A stretch of DNA of 64,000 nucleotides, taken from assembly GCF_014199205.1 (NCBI RefSeq), contig NZ_JACIJD010000011.1, forward strand, positions 115,173 through 179,172. The letters run 5' to 3'. The number at the start of each line of letters is the position of its first letter. The first letter of the stretch is position 1. Source of the DNA: Muricoccus pecuniae (lineage in GTDB: Bacteria; Pseudomonadota; Alphaproteobacteria; Acetobacterales; Acetobacteraceae). A program made the translations under genes and the position numbers. A model generated the notes under the pieces. That model made no database searches. It had not been told where the DNA came from and was given only the letters and a program-made list of their open reading frames with translations. Shown piece after piece: positions 46,983 to 55,514 of this stretch.

Positions 46983-49361
46983 CTAGCCGGCCCGCGCCTG
47001 GCCCAGGGGTGCGGCCGCGTTGAGCCGCGCGATGAGGGCGCCTGTCTCCGCCCCCGGCCGGGGCGGGCTGAAGAGATAGCCCTGCACCTCCGTGCAGCCC
47101 TCGCTCGTCACCTGCGCCAGCTGTTCCGGCGTCTCCACCCCTTCCGCCGTGGTCTGAACGCCGAGGCTGATTCCGAGCCCGGCGACGGCGCGCACGATCG
47201 CGACCGCCTCCGCCCCGCCCGCGATCCCGTGCACGAAGGACTTGTCGATCTTGATCTTGTCGAAGGGAAACTGCCGGAGGTAGCTGAGGGACGAGTAGCC
47301 CGTCCCGAAGTCGTCCATCGCGATCCGCACGCCGTGCTCCCGCAGGCGGTTCAGTACGACCAACGTCATCTCTGTATCGTTGAGGAGGGCGGTCTCCGTG
47401 ATCTCCAGCTCCAGGCGCCCCGGGGACAGCCCCGATTCGGCCAGGGCCTCCATCACCGTCTCGACGAGGCGCGCTTTTCTGAACTGCGCCGGGGAGAGGT
47501 TCACGGCGATCTTGATGTCCTCCGGCCAGGCCCGGGCCTGCAGGCAGGCGGCGCGGAGAACCCACTCGCCGATCTCGGTGATCATCCCGGTCTCCTCGGC
47601 GATCGGGATGAACTCGTCCGGCCTCACCAGGCCCCGCTGGGGATGACGCCACCGCACCAGCGCCTCGAAGCCGGTGACGCGCTGCCGCCGCGTGCAGAGG
47701 AGCGGCTGGTAGTGAAGCTCGAACTCCTGCGCCGTGATCGCGTGCCGCAGGTCCATCTCCAACTGGCGGCGGGCCTGCAGCCGCGCGTCCATCTCCTTCT
47801 CGAAGTAGCGGTGGACCCCCCGGCCATCCGTCTTCGCCCGGTACAGCGCCATGTCGGCATTCCTCAGCAGCGCCTCCGCGGCCGAGCCGTCCTGGGGTGC
47901 GAGCGCGATGCCGATGCTCAGCCCGATGCCGACATGATGGCCGTCCAGCTCATAGGGCGCGCTGACCGTATCGATCAGGCGCTGGGCGAGCACCGTCGCC
48001 TGGTCCGGGTGATCCAGGCGCGTCTGCAGGATCGCGAACTCGTCCCCGCCGAGCCGCGCCACCGTGTCCGTTTCCCGGGCGCAGGCCGCCAGGCGTTCTG
48101 CAACCGTGCGGAGAAGGGCGTCGCCCACGCCGTGGCCGAGCGTGTCGTTCACCTCCTTGAAGCGATCGAGGTCGAGGCAGAGAACGGCGAAGCCCGTGCC
48201 GCGGCCCAGGTCGCCCAGGGCGGCCTCGAGGCGCTCGCCGAAGGTTGTCCGGTTCGGCAGGCCGGTGAGGGCGTCGTGCCGGGCGAGGTAGACGATCTGC
48301 TCGTTGCTGCGGCGCCTCTCCGTGATGTCCTCGTAGGTCCTGACCCAGCCGCCATCCGGGAGCGGCTCGTGGGAGACGCTGATCACGCGCTGCGAGCGCA
48401 GCTCCAGCACGTAGCGCGCGGGCTGGCGCCTGGCGCAGATGTCCATCTGTTCCCGGTAGACCCGGACCGCTTCCTGCTGGCCGTGGATGCCCGCCTTCAA
48501 CGAGACCGCGATCACCTCCCTCAGCGACATGCCAGGCGCGACCAGCCCCGGCGGAAGGCCCAGGAGGTCGCGGTAGCGCTGGTTGACGAGCAGCAACTCG
48601 CCGTCCTTCCCGTAGAGGGCGATGCCCTGCGCCATGTTCGTCAGGGCGACATCCAGGCGGTGGGCGAGCTTCGTCCTCTCCCGGCCATCGGCCTCCAGCC
48701 GGTCCTGCATGGCGTTGAAGGCCGAGATGACCTGATCGAATTCGGGGCCGGCGCCGGCATCGGGGATGCGGTGATGCGCCCCGTCGCGCTGCGTCTTCTG
48801 GATGCCGGAGACGAGGAGGTTCAGCGGCCGGACGATCAGGGAGCGGTTAACGGAGACCACGCCGACGAGGACGGCGAGGCCAGAGGCGAGGGCCGTCGCG
48901 AAGCCGGCCAGCAGCCCGCTCAGCGCGTCGTCCCAGGCCCGCTTCGGCGAGACGCCCAGGGTGACGGAGCCGGCGACCTCCGCGCCGTGGGCCTGGTTGC
49001 GGTGGATCGCCTGGCGAAGGCGCGCGGCGCTGGAGGTGGCCGTTTCCGCGCCGAAGGAGGCGATCATCAGGCCACGATCGTCCCGCACCACGATGGAGGT
49101 GATGTCCGAATCCGCGGCCAGCCCCTCGATGAGGCCCTGCACCGCCTCGTAGCGAAGGCCCCAGAGGGGTTCGGCCAGGGAGGTCGCGAGGGCGGGCAGC
49201 AGACGGGTTTGCTTATCGAGGATCCGGCTCCAGGTCGCTTGGTAGATGATGCCGCCGCAGGCGAGCGAGACCGAGGCCGTCGCGACGGCCAGCGCCGGCA
49301 GGACGCGGGCCAGGAACCGGCGCTGCAAGCTGCTCGCCGGTCGGGGAAGGCGGGCCCGCAT
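46983..49361 (-). CDS. membrane PAS-GGDEF-EAL cyclic-di-GMP signalling protein
   Basis: A 792-residue protein. TM1 (about 16-40) and TM2 (about 168-192) flank a ~125-residue periplasmic sensor. A HAMP-like segment follows, then a PAS domain (~250-365; MAQGIALYGKDGELLLVNQRY). GGDEF (~370-530) has RLGGDEF; EAL (~545-785) has EALVRW, NLSPAQF, EITET, DDFGTGYSSL, IKIDKSFV and AEGVE, so both activities look intact. It starts 15 bases after a periplasmic binding protein gene, so the two form a likely operon with the binding protein as input partner. Confidence 0.93.
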   Translation of the reverse strand: MRARLPRPASSLQRRFLARVLPALAVATASVSLACGGIIYQATWSRILDKQTRLLPALATSLAEPLWGLRYEAVQGLIEGLAADSDITSIVVRDDRGLMIASFGAETATSSAARLRQAIHRNQAHGAEVAGSVTLGVSPKRAWDDALSGLLAGFATALASGLAVLVGVVSVNRSLIVRPLNLLVSGIQKTQRDGAHHRIPDAGAGPEFDQVISAFNAMQDRLEADGRERTKLAHRLDVALTNMAQGIALYGKDGELLLVNQRYRDLLGLPPGLVAPGMSLREVIAVSLKAGIHGQQEAVRVYREQMDICARRQPARYVLELRSQRVISVSHEPLPDGGWVRTYEDITERRRSNEQIVYLARHDALTGLPNRTTFGERLEAALGDLGRGTGFAVLCLDLDRFKEVNDTLGHGVGDALLRTVAERLAACARETDTVARLGGDEFAILQTRLDHPDQATVLAQRLIDTVSAPYELDGHHVGIGLSIGIALAPQDGSAAEALLRNADMALYRAKTDGRGVHRYFEKEMDARLQARRQLEMDLRHAITAQEFELHYQPLLCTRRQRVTGFEALVRWRHPQRGLVRPDEFIPIAEETGMITEIGEWVLRAACLQARAWPEDIKIAVNLSPAQFRKARLVETVMEALAESGLSPGRLELEITETALLNDTEMTLVVLNRLREHGVRIAMDDFGTGYSSLSYLRQFPFDKIKIDKSFVHGIAGGAEAVAIVRAVAGLGISLGVQTTAEGVETPEQLAQVTSEGCTEVQGYLFSPPRPGAETGALIARLNAAAPLGQARAG

Positions 49362-49375
49362 GGCGGCGCGATGGC

Positions 49376-50503
49376 TCAGGAGGCGTTCGCGGCGCTCAGC
49401 AGCGCGGCGAGCGAGAAGTCGTACCTCTCGCGGCCGCCCAGGCCGCGGCAGAAGCGGTGGTAGTCGATGCGGCTCCAGTCGCCCGATCCGAACGCCTCGA
49501 GGTAGCTGCCGGCGGAGTCGCGGGAGATCGGGGAGAGCGGGGCGCGCAGCCTCGCGCTTCCATCCTGCTCGAAGCCCTGGCCGTCGAAATGGTCGCGCAG
49601 CATCACCATCGCCCAGGCCCCGGAGAGGAAGTGGCCGCCGAGGGTGACGGCCATCCGCCCCTCCGCGACGGCCTCCACGGCCTCGCGCGACCAGTTCACG
49701 CCCCCGAACACGGCCTGGCGCCCGACCTGCCACCCGGCCTCGGCGAAGGCGGAGGCGGCGCCGAGCGCCATGGCGTCGCTGGCCGCCCAGACGGCGGAGG
49801 GCGGCAGGGCCGAGCGCCGCGCCCAGTCCAGGTGGCGCATGGTGAGCGTCTTCGCCTCGTCGCCGCTCCAGTTCCCGTAGACGAGGCGGCTGAGCACCGC
49901 ATCGGGCGCGTCCTTCAGCGCCGCCTTCAGCCCCTCCACGCGGTCGAGGGAGGATGAGGTGATCTGGTCCCCCGCGATGGCGAGGAGCCCGATCCCGGAT
50001 GCCGGCGCGCCGGCCCCCCGCGCGGCGTCGAGCACGGCCCCGGCGAGCACCCGCCCGGCCGCGACATTGTCCGGCGTGATGCTGCCGAGAAGGGTGGGAA
50101 GCCGCGTGCGGGGCGCCCCGATCTCCTCCGCATCCGCGCCCGCCAGGTCGGTGACGACCAGCAGCGTCGGGAGGCCGGCCTTCCCGGCGGCCAGCACCAC
50201 CTCGCGGGCCGACTGCTCCTCGTTCGCGATCACCAGGGCGTCCGGGCGGGTCGCGCGGGCCGCGACGGAGAGGCCGAGGTCGCGCATCCGGTGCCTGCTC
50301 CGGTCGGCCTGGAGGACCTCAAGCTCGATCGACAGCGCGCTGGCGGCGGCGGCCATTGTCTGCTCCGCCATGATCCAGAAGGTCTCGCCCTTGCGCCCGG
50401 GGTTGATGAAGGTGACGTGCGGGCGGGACGAGGCGCGGGCGCGGTGCCGCAGGAGGGCGGGGGCTCCGAGGGCGAGGGCGGCAAGGGACCGGCGCGAGAT
50501 CAT
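49376..50503 (-). CDS. sugar-type periplasmic binding protein (probable signalling partner)
   Basis: A 375-residue protein of the type I periplasmic-binding fold (Peripla_BP_4-like). A twin-arginine-like leader (MISRRSLAALALGAPALL) is followed by HVTFINPGRKGETFW, DALVIANEEQSAREV and AVWAASDAMALGAASAFAEAG. No ABC permease or ATPase gene is adjacent. Instead it lies directly before a transmembrane GGDEF-EAL gene, resembling LuxP-LuxQ-type arrangements where a binding protein signals through a membrane partner. Ligand unknown. Confidence 0.85.
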   Translation of the reverse strand: MISRRSLAALALGAPALLRHRARASSRPHVTFINPGRKGETFWIMAEQTMAAAASALSIELEVLQADRSRHRMRDLGLSVAARATRPDALVIANEEQSAREVVLAAGKAGLPTLLVVTDLAGADAEEIGAPRTRLPTLLGSITPDNVAAGRVLAGAVLDAARGAGAPASGIGLLAIAGDQITSSSLDRVEGLKAALKDAPDAVLSRLVYGNWSGDEAKTLTMRHLDWARRSALPPSAVWAASDAMALGAASAFAEAGWQVGRQAVFGGVNWSREAVEAVAEGRMAVTLGGHFLSGAWAMVMLRDHFDGQGFEQDGSARLRAPLSPISRDSAGSYLEAFGSGDWSRIDYHRFCRGLGGRERYDFSLAALLSAANAS

Positions 50504-50556
50504 CCCCGCACCGTCCCATGCAGCCCTTAAGAAGCCGTGTAGGCGTCCCCCTCCCT

Positions 50557-51003
50557 CTAGCCCGGCGGGCGGCAGGCGAAGCTGGCGGCCTCGTCCGGGC
50601 TTCCCTGGCCGTCATGGGTGGCGAGCGCGGGGTAAGGGCAGAGCGGCCGGGTGCGCGTGACGCGACCGCCCTCCACCCGCGCGGCGGGGATGCTGTCGGG
50701 CGCGGTGCCGTTCTCCACCCATTCCACCAGCGCGCTCATGCCGTCGAAGCTGTCCGTGCTGTAGCCGCCGCGGCAGTGGAACATGCCGGGGACCATGTAG
50801 AAGCGGAAGAAGCCGGGCGTGTCCGGGCGGTTCGCGGCCAGCGCCCTCTCATAGAGGTCGATGCTCATCAGCGGCGTCAGCGCCGCGTCCGCCCAGCCGT
50901 GATACATGGTGATCCTGCCGCCGCGCTGCCGGAAGGCGGAGAGGTCGGGGTCGGTCGCGTTCAGCAGTGCGCGGATCGCCGCCTCGTGCCCGAGGCAGGC
51001 ATC
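50557..51003 (-). pseudogene. tannase/feruloyl esterase family, C-terminal remnant
   Basis: About 149 codons match only the last third of a tannase-family enzyme: LNATDPDLSAF, GGRITMYHGWADAALTPL with the catalytic Asp, and FYMVPGMFHCRGG with the catalytic His-Cys. The C-terminal ALVEWVENGTAPD and LCPYPALA are also typical. The first two-thirds, including the signal peptide and nucleophile serine, are missing. The upstream bases (to about 51100) read open but do not look like this family. The exact break point is uncertain. A full paralogue lies at 37182. Confidence 0.75.
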
Positions 51004-51100
51004 GGAGGGGAACGGTGGCCGCTTTCCCCCGCGCGGGCAATGCGCGCCGCGCCGCGGTGGATTGGCGGGGGGCGCGAAACGTGCTTCGCCTGTCCGGGCC

Positions 51101-51760
51101 ATGCCCCCCCAGACACCCCGGCCCAGCCGCTCCTCCGGCCAGGAGGCCTATGACCTCCTGCTGCAGGCGATCGACAGCGGCGCGCTGCCCGCAGGCACGC
51201 GGCTGCGGGAAGCCGAGCTGGCCGAGCGCTTCCGCATCAGCCGCACCCCCGTCCGGGAGGCGCTGAAACGGCTGGAGGCCCAGGGGCTCGTGCTGCACGA
51301 GCCGCATCACGGGGCGGCGGTGGCCAGCCTCGATTATGGCCAGGTGGCCGAGCTCTACCACATGCGCGAGGTGCTGGAGGGCACGGCCGCGGGCCTCGCC
51401 GCCACCCATGCCACGGCGACGGAGGTGGAGATCCTGCGCGAGATGGTGGAGCGCGACCGCGGCCTGCTGGGCGATCCCCCGGCCCTGGCCGCGAGCAACC
51501 GCGCCTTCCACCGGCAGATCCGCCTCTCCGCCCGGAACCGATTCCTCAACGCCACGCTGGATACGATGCGGATCTCCCTTGCCCTGCTGGCGGGCACCAC
51601 ACTCGCCGTGCCGGGGCGAGGGGTGGAATCGGTGGAGGAGCACGCGGCCATCGTGGCGGCGATCGAGGCGCACGACACCGCCGCGGCCGAGGCGGCGGCG
51701 CGGCGGCACATCCGCAACGCCTTCAAGGTCCGCATCGGGCTGGAGCACGCGCGGGGCTGA
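51101..51760 (+). CDS. GntR-family (FadR/FCD) transcriptional regulator
   Basis: A 219-residue regulator. The N-terminal winged helix includes GTRLREAELAERFRISRTPVREALKRLE split over three helices, the classic GntR signature. The C-terminal helical FCD domain (LYHMREVLEGTAAGLAA, metal-site histidines in FHRQIR, EEHAAIVAAIEAHD and RRHIRNAF) binds carboxylates in related proteins. It lies immediately upstream of tcuA. A TGTAT-N8-ATACA site between them is a likely operator. The start at MPPQTPR is chosen because the residues before it do not resemble the family. Confidence 0.93.
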   Translation: MPPQTPRPSRSSGQEAYDLLLQAIDSGALPAGTRLREAELAERFRISRTPVREALKRLEAQGLVLHEPHHGAAVASLDYGQVAELYHMREVLEGTAAGLAATHATATEVEILREMVERDRGLLGDPPALAASNRAFHRQIRLSARNRFLNATLDTMRISLALLAGTTLAVPGRGVESVEEHAAIVAAIEAHDTAAAEAAARRHIRNAFKVRIGLEHARG

Positions 51761-51803
51761 GCGGGCCCGCGAGTGGCCGGGCTTGAAACGCGCGCGGGAA
51801 AAA

Positions 51804-51821
51804 TGTATCCGCCGGTATACA
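51804..51821. promoter_or_regulatory. probable GntR operator upstream of tcuA
   Basis: An 18-bp imperfect inverted repeat, TGTATCCGCCGGTATACA, lies 21 bases before the tcuA start and 43 bases after the GntR gene. Outer arms TGTAT/ATACA are perfect. It is AT-rich against its surroundings, and its right half, GTATACAAA, recurs near 58750. Confidence 0.65.
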
Positions 51822-51842
51822 AAAGGGGCGAACAGGGCGGCG

Positions 51843-53240
51843 ATGCCGGATTTTTCGCGGGTATGGGACGTGCTGGTGATCGGCGGCGGGAACGCCGCTC
51901 TCTGCGCCGCGGTCACCGCCCGCCAGGCCGGCTGCTCCGTGCTGCTGATCGAGCACGCGCCCAAGGCTTTCCGCGGCGGGAACAGCCGCCACACCCGCAA
52001 CATGCGGACGATGCACGCCGAGCCGACCTCGGTGCTGACGGAAGCCTATCTCGAGGACGAGTACTGGGACGACCTGCTGCGCGTGACCGGTGGCGAGACA
52101 GACGAGCATCTCGCCCGCATGACCATCCGCCTCACGCGGGAGGCGCTGCCCTTCATGGAGGCCTGCGGGGTGCGCTTCCAGCCCTCGCTCTCCGGCACGC
52201 TGAGCCTGTCGCGCACCAACGCCTTCTTCCTCGGCGGCGGCAAGGCGCTGGTGAACGCCTATTACGCAACGGCCGAGCGGCTGGGGGTCGAGATCCTCTA
52301 CGACACCGAGGCGGTTGACCTGAAGCTGGACGACGGCTTCGTGCGGGAGGTGGCGATCGACCATCGCGGCTTCCCCGAGACCGTGCGCGCCAAGGTGGTG
52401 GTCGCCTCCTCCGGCGGGTTCCAGGCCGATCTCGAATGGCTGGAGAAGGGCTGGGGGCCGGCGGCGCGGAACTTTCTCATCCGCGGCACGCCCTACGCCA
52501 AGGGCGTGGTGCTGCGGAACCTGCTGGACCAGGGCGTGGCCTCAGTGGGCGATCCCACGCAGTGCCACGCCGTCGCGATCGACGGGCGGGCGCCGAAGTT
52601 CGATGGCGGCATCGTCACCCGGCTGGACTGCGTGCCCTTCTCCGTCGTCGTGAACAAGCATGGCGAGCGCTTCTACGACGAGGGCGAGGATGTCTGGCCC
52701 AAGCGCTACGCCATCTGGGGGCGCCTCGTCGCGCAGCAGCCGGATCAGGTGGCCTATGCCATCATCGATTCCAGGAGCGAGAGGCTGTTCATGCCCTCCG
52801 TCTTCCCCGCCATCAAGGCGGACACGGTGGGCGAACTGGCGGTGAAGCTCGGCCTCGATCCGGCCGCGGTCGAGGGGACCGTGGCGGCGTTCAACGCTGC
52901 CTGCGTGCCGGGCGAGTTCAACTCGACGCGCCTCGACGGCTGCCGCACCGAGGGGCTGGACCCGCCCAAGACGCACTGGGCACGCCCGATCGCCGAGCCG
53001 CCCTTCATCGGCTACCCGCTGCGGCCCGGCATCACCTTCACCTATCTCGGCGTGAAGGTCGACGAGCGCGCGCGCGTGCTGATGGAGGACGGCAGGCCCA
53101 GCGCCAACCTCTTCGCCTCGGGCGAGATCATGGCCGGCTCCATCCTCGGCAAGGGCTATCTGGCTGGCTTCGGGATGGCGATCGGCACCGTCTTCGGGCG
53201 GATCGCGGGAAGGGAGGCCGCACGGAATGCGCGAAACTGA
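51843..53240 (+). CDS. tcuA: FAD-dependent tricarballylate dehydrogenase
   Basis: A 465-residue flavoprotein of the fumarate reductase/succinate dehydrogenase fold. The dinucleotide motif is VLVIGGGNAALCAAVTA with an acidic LLIEHAP end; GGNSRHTRN, the SGGFQADLEWL block, and the C-terminal FASGEIMAGSILGKGYLAGFG are TcuA-like. TcuA oxidises tricarballylate to cis-aconitate. It overlaps tcuB by 14 bases, the pairing known from Salmonella, where TcuB reoxidises the flavin. Substrates such as other tricarboxylates are possible. Confidence 0.92.
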   Translation: MPDFSRVWDVLVIGGGNAALCAAVTARQAGCSVLLIEHAPKAFRGGNSRHTRNMRTMHAEPTSVLTEAYLEDEYWDDLLRVTGGETDEHLARMTIRLTREALPFMEACGVRFQPSLSGTLSLSRTNAFFLGGGKALVNAYYATAERLGVEILYDTEAVDLKLDDGFVREVAIDHRGFPETVRAKVVVASSGGFQADLEWLEKGWGPAARNFLIRGTPYAKGVVLRNLLDQGVASVGDPTQCHAVAIDGRAPKFDGGIVTRLDCVPFSVVVNKHGERFYDEGEDVWPKRYAIWGRLVAQQPDQVAYAIIDSRSERLFMPSVFPAIKADTVGELAVKLGLDPAAVEGTVAAFNAACVPGEFNSTRLDGCRTEGLDPPKTHWARPIAEPPFIGYPLRPGITFTYLGVKVDERARVLMEDGRPSANLFASGEIMAGSILGKGYLAGFGMAIGTVFGRIAGREAARNARN

Positions 53241-54372
53241 GGCGACCACCGATGCCCGCCGCGCGATGGAGGTGTGCAACGCCTGCCGCTACTGCGAGGG
53301 CTACTGCGCCGTCTTCCCCGCCATGACGCTGCGCCGGGAATTCAGCACCGGCGACCTGAGCTACATCGCGAATCTCTGCCACAACTGCCGCGGCTGCTAC
53401 TACGCCTGCCAGTACGCGCCGCCGCATCCTTTCAACATCAACCTTCCCCAGGTCCTCGCCCAGGTTCGCTCCGAGACCTATGAGGAATACGCTTGGCCCG
53501 GCCCGCTGGCGGGGCTGTTCAAGCGGAACGGCACGATCGTCGCGCTCGCCACCGCGGCGGGGATCGCGCTCACCCTCCTGCTCACCATGGCGCTGGTCGA
53601 TCCGCGCGTGCTCTACCAACCGCAGGTCGGGCCGGGCGCCTTCTACCGCGTGATCCCGTGGTGGCTGATGGTGACGCTGGCGGGCGGGACCTTCCTCTTC
53701 TCGATCCTCGCCCTCGTCATGGGCTTCCGCAACTTCTGGCGGGATACCGGCGGGCGGGCGGACGAGCTGACGCGAGGGCGGCCGCTGATGACGGCGCTGC
53801 ACGACATCCTCACCCTGAAGAACCTCGGCGGCGGGGGAGGGGGCTGCAACGACGTGGACGAGGGCTTCTCCCAGCTCCGCCGCCGCTTCCACCACTTCAT
53901 GTTCTACGGCTTCCTGCTCTGCTTCGCCTCCACCACCAGCGCGACTTTCTACGACCACTTCCTCGGCCATGTGGCGCCCTATCCCTTCTGGAGCCTGCCC
54001 GTTCAGCTCGGCACCTGGGGCGGCGTCGGCATGGTGATCGGCACGGCGGGGCTGATCTGGACAAAGATCGTCTCGGACCCCGCGCCGGCGGCGCGAAACC
54101 TGCTGGGCGCGGACTACGCCCTTCTCGTGCTGCTGTTCCTCTCGGCCTCGACCGGGCTGCTGCTGCTCGGGCTGCGCGCGACGGGGGCGATGGGCGTGCT
54201 GCTGGCCATCCATCTCGGCGTGATCCTCGCCCTCTTCGTCGTCGTGCCCTACAGCAAGATGGTGCACGGCGTGTACCGCTCCGCCGCCCTGCTCCGGCAC
54301 GCGCTGGAGCGGCACCCGACCCCGCCGCCAGGCGACAAGCCCTCCGACCGCGCGCTGGGATCGGCGGCCTGA
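53227..54372 (+). CDS. tcuB: tricarballylate utilisation protein TcuB (4Fe-4S membrane protein)
   Basis: A 381-residue membrane electron-transfer protein. Two ferredoxin-like cysteine clusters are at the N-terminus: CNACRYCEGYC and CHNCRGCYYACQYAPPHPF. About six membrane helices follow, with histidines (for example RRFHHFMFYGF and YDHFLGH) that may bind heme. TcuB passes electrons from TcuA to the quinone pool. The transporter gene tcuC is not next to it; a Bug receptor gene lies opposite. Confidence 0.93.
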   Translation: MRETEATTDARRAMEVCNACRYCEGYCAVFPAMTLRREFSTGDLSYIANLCHNCRGCYYACQYAPPHPFNINLPQVLAQVRSETYEEYAWPGPLAGLFKRNGTIVALATAAGIALTLLLTMALVDPRVLYQPQVGPGAFYRVIPWWLMVTLAGGTFLFSILALVMGFRNFWRDTGGRADELTRGRPLMTALHDILTLKNLGGGGGGCNDVDEGFSQLRRRFHHFMFYGFLLCFASTTSATFYDHFLGHVAPYPFWSLPVQLGTWGGVGMVIGTAGLIWTKIVSDPAPAARNLLGADYALLVLLFLSASTGLLLLGLRATGAMGVLLAIHLGVILALFVVVPYSKMVHGVYRSAALLRHALERHPTPPPGDKPSDRALGSAA

Positions 54373-54472
54373 TCCAGGGATCCGCTGGCCCAGTGGCCCC
54401 GGGCGGGAGGACCATGCGGGACGGCGCCTGAAGCCGTTCGTACCGGACGCTCCGGCCAGGGCATCTCCGTGA

Positions 54473-54496
54473 ACGGGGCGGTGCGGCGCGCCCCGT
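54473..54496. terminator. hairpin between convergent tcuB and Bug genes
   Basis: A perfect 8-bp stem, ACGGGGCG / CGCCCCGT, with an 8-base loop lies about ten bases from the Bug stop and 100 from the tcuB stop. No clear T-run, so the terminator call is moderate. Confidence 0.45.
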
Positions 54497-54506
54497 CCCC
54501 GGAAGG

Positions 54507-55490
54507 TCAGTTGCTGGTGACGCCGGCCTGCTTCACGATCGGCCCCCACCGGTCGAACTCCGCGCGCACGAAGGCGTCCGTCGCGTCCGGGCCGGCCCAG
54601 ATGTTCTCCGATCCCATCTCCTTCAGTCGCTCGCGCATCGTCGGGTGGTCGAGAAGCGCCTTCACCTCCTCCGCGAGCCGGTCGATCACCGGGCGCGGCG
54701 TGCTGCGCGGCGCGAAGAGCCCGGTCCAAGACTGCACCTCGTAGTCCGCGACGCCCTGTTCCCGGATGGTGAGGATGTCCGGGCGGCTGGAGAGGCGCGC
54801 CTTGCCGCCGATGCCGAGCAGCCGCACCTGCCCGGCCTCGGCTGCGGGAAGCACGGTGGGAAGGTTCAGGAAGGCGACCGGCACCGTGCCGGCGATGAGG
54901 TCCGACAGGGCGGGCCCGCCGCCGCGATAGGGCACGTGGTTCAGCTCCACTCCCGCGCGCAGCCGCAGCAGTTCCCCGGCCAGATGATTGCTGCTGCCGA
55001 CGCCGGTTGAGGCGAAGCTCAGCCCGCCCGGCGTGGCACGCAGCTTCGCCAGGAAGCCCTGCACGTCGGTCACTCCGAGCGAGGGATGCACGGCCAGGGC
55101 GTTCGGCACGTCCACCATCATCGCCACCGCCGACAGCGCCTCGCGGGGATCGTAGCCCTGGTCGGGCACGACGAGGTGGTTGAAGACGTGGTTGGAGGCG
55201 GAGGAGACGAGCAGCATGTGCCCGTCGGGCCTCGCGCGCGCCACCTGGGCCATGCCGACCGCGCCGCCCGCGCCCGCGCGGTTCTCCACCACGAAGGACC
55301 TGCCGAAGGCGGCCTGCAGGCCCGGCGCCAGCAGCCGGGCGACCACGTCGTTCGAGCCGCCGGGCGCGTAGGGCACGATCATCGTCACCGTGCGCGAGGG
55401 CCATGCCTCCTGCGCCCGCGCCGCGCGCCCGGCCAGGCTGCCGAGCGCGAGGCTCATCGCGGCGGTGCCGATCCTTCGCCGTTCCATCAT
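54507..55490 (-). CDS. Bug/TctC-family periplasmic substrate-binding protein
   Basis: A 327-residue receptor. Leader ERRRIGTAAMSLALGSLAGRAARAQ; motifs PSRTVTMIVPYAPGGSNDV, VVENRAGAGGAVG, VPYRGGGPALSDL and LFAPRSTPRPVIDRL. It is the last of a four-gene reverse cluster (57631, 56607, 55515, 54507) and ends opposite tcuB. A di- or tricarboxylate ligand is likely from context. Confidence 0.94.
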   Translation of the reverse strand: MMERRRIGTAAMSLALGSLAGRAARAQEAWPSRTVTMIVPYAPGGSNDVVARLLAPGLQAAFGRSFVVENRAGAGGAVGMAQVARARPDGHMLLVSSASNHVFNHLVVPDQGYDPREALSAVAMMVDVPNALAVHPSLGVTDVQGFLAKLRATPGGLSFASTGVGSSNHLAGELLRLRAGVELNHVPYRGGGPALSDLIAGTVPVAFLNLPTVLPAAEAGQVRLLGIGGKARLSSRPDILTIREQGVADYEVQSWTGLFAPRSTPRPVIDRLAEEVKALLDHPTMRERLKEMGSENIWAGPDATDAFVRAEFDRWGPIVKQAGVTSN

Positions 55491-55514
55491 GGTGCTCTCT
55501 CCCCTTCCTTCCCG

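Noticed and set aside
50906..51100. N-terminal extension of the GntR regulator
   Set aside because: The upstream residues are low-complexity and antisense to the tannase remnant; GntR proteins of this group start close to the helix-turn-helix.
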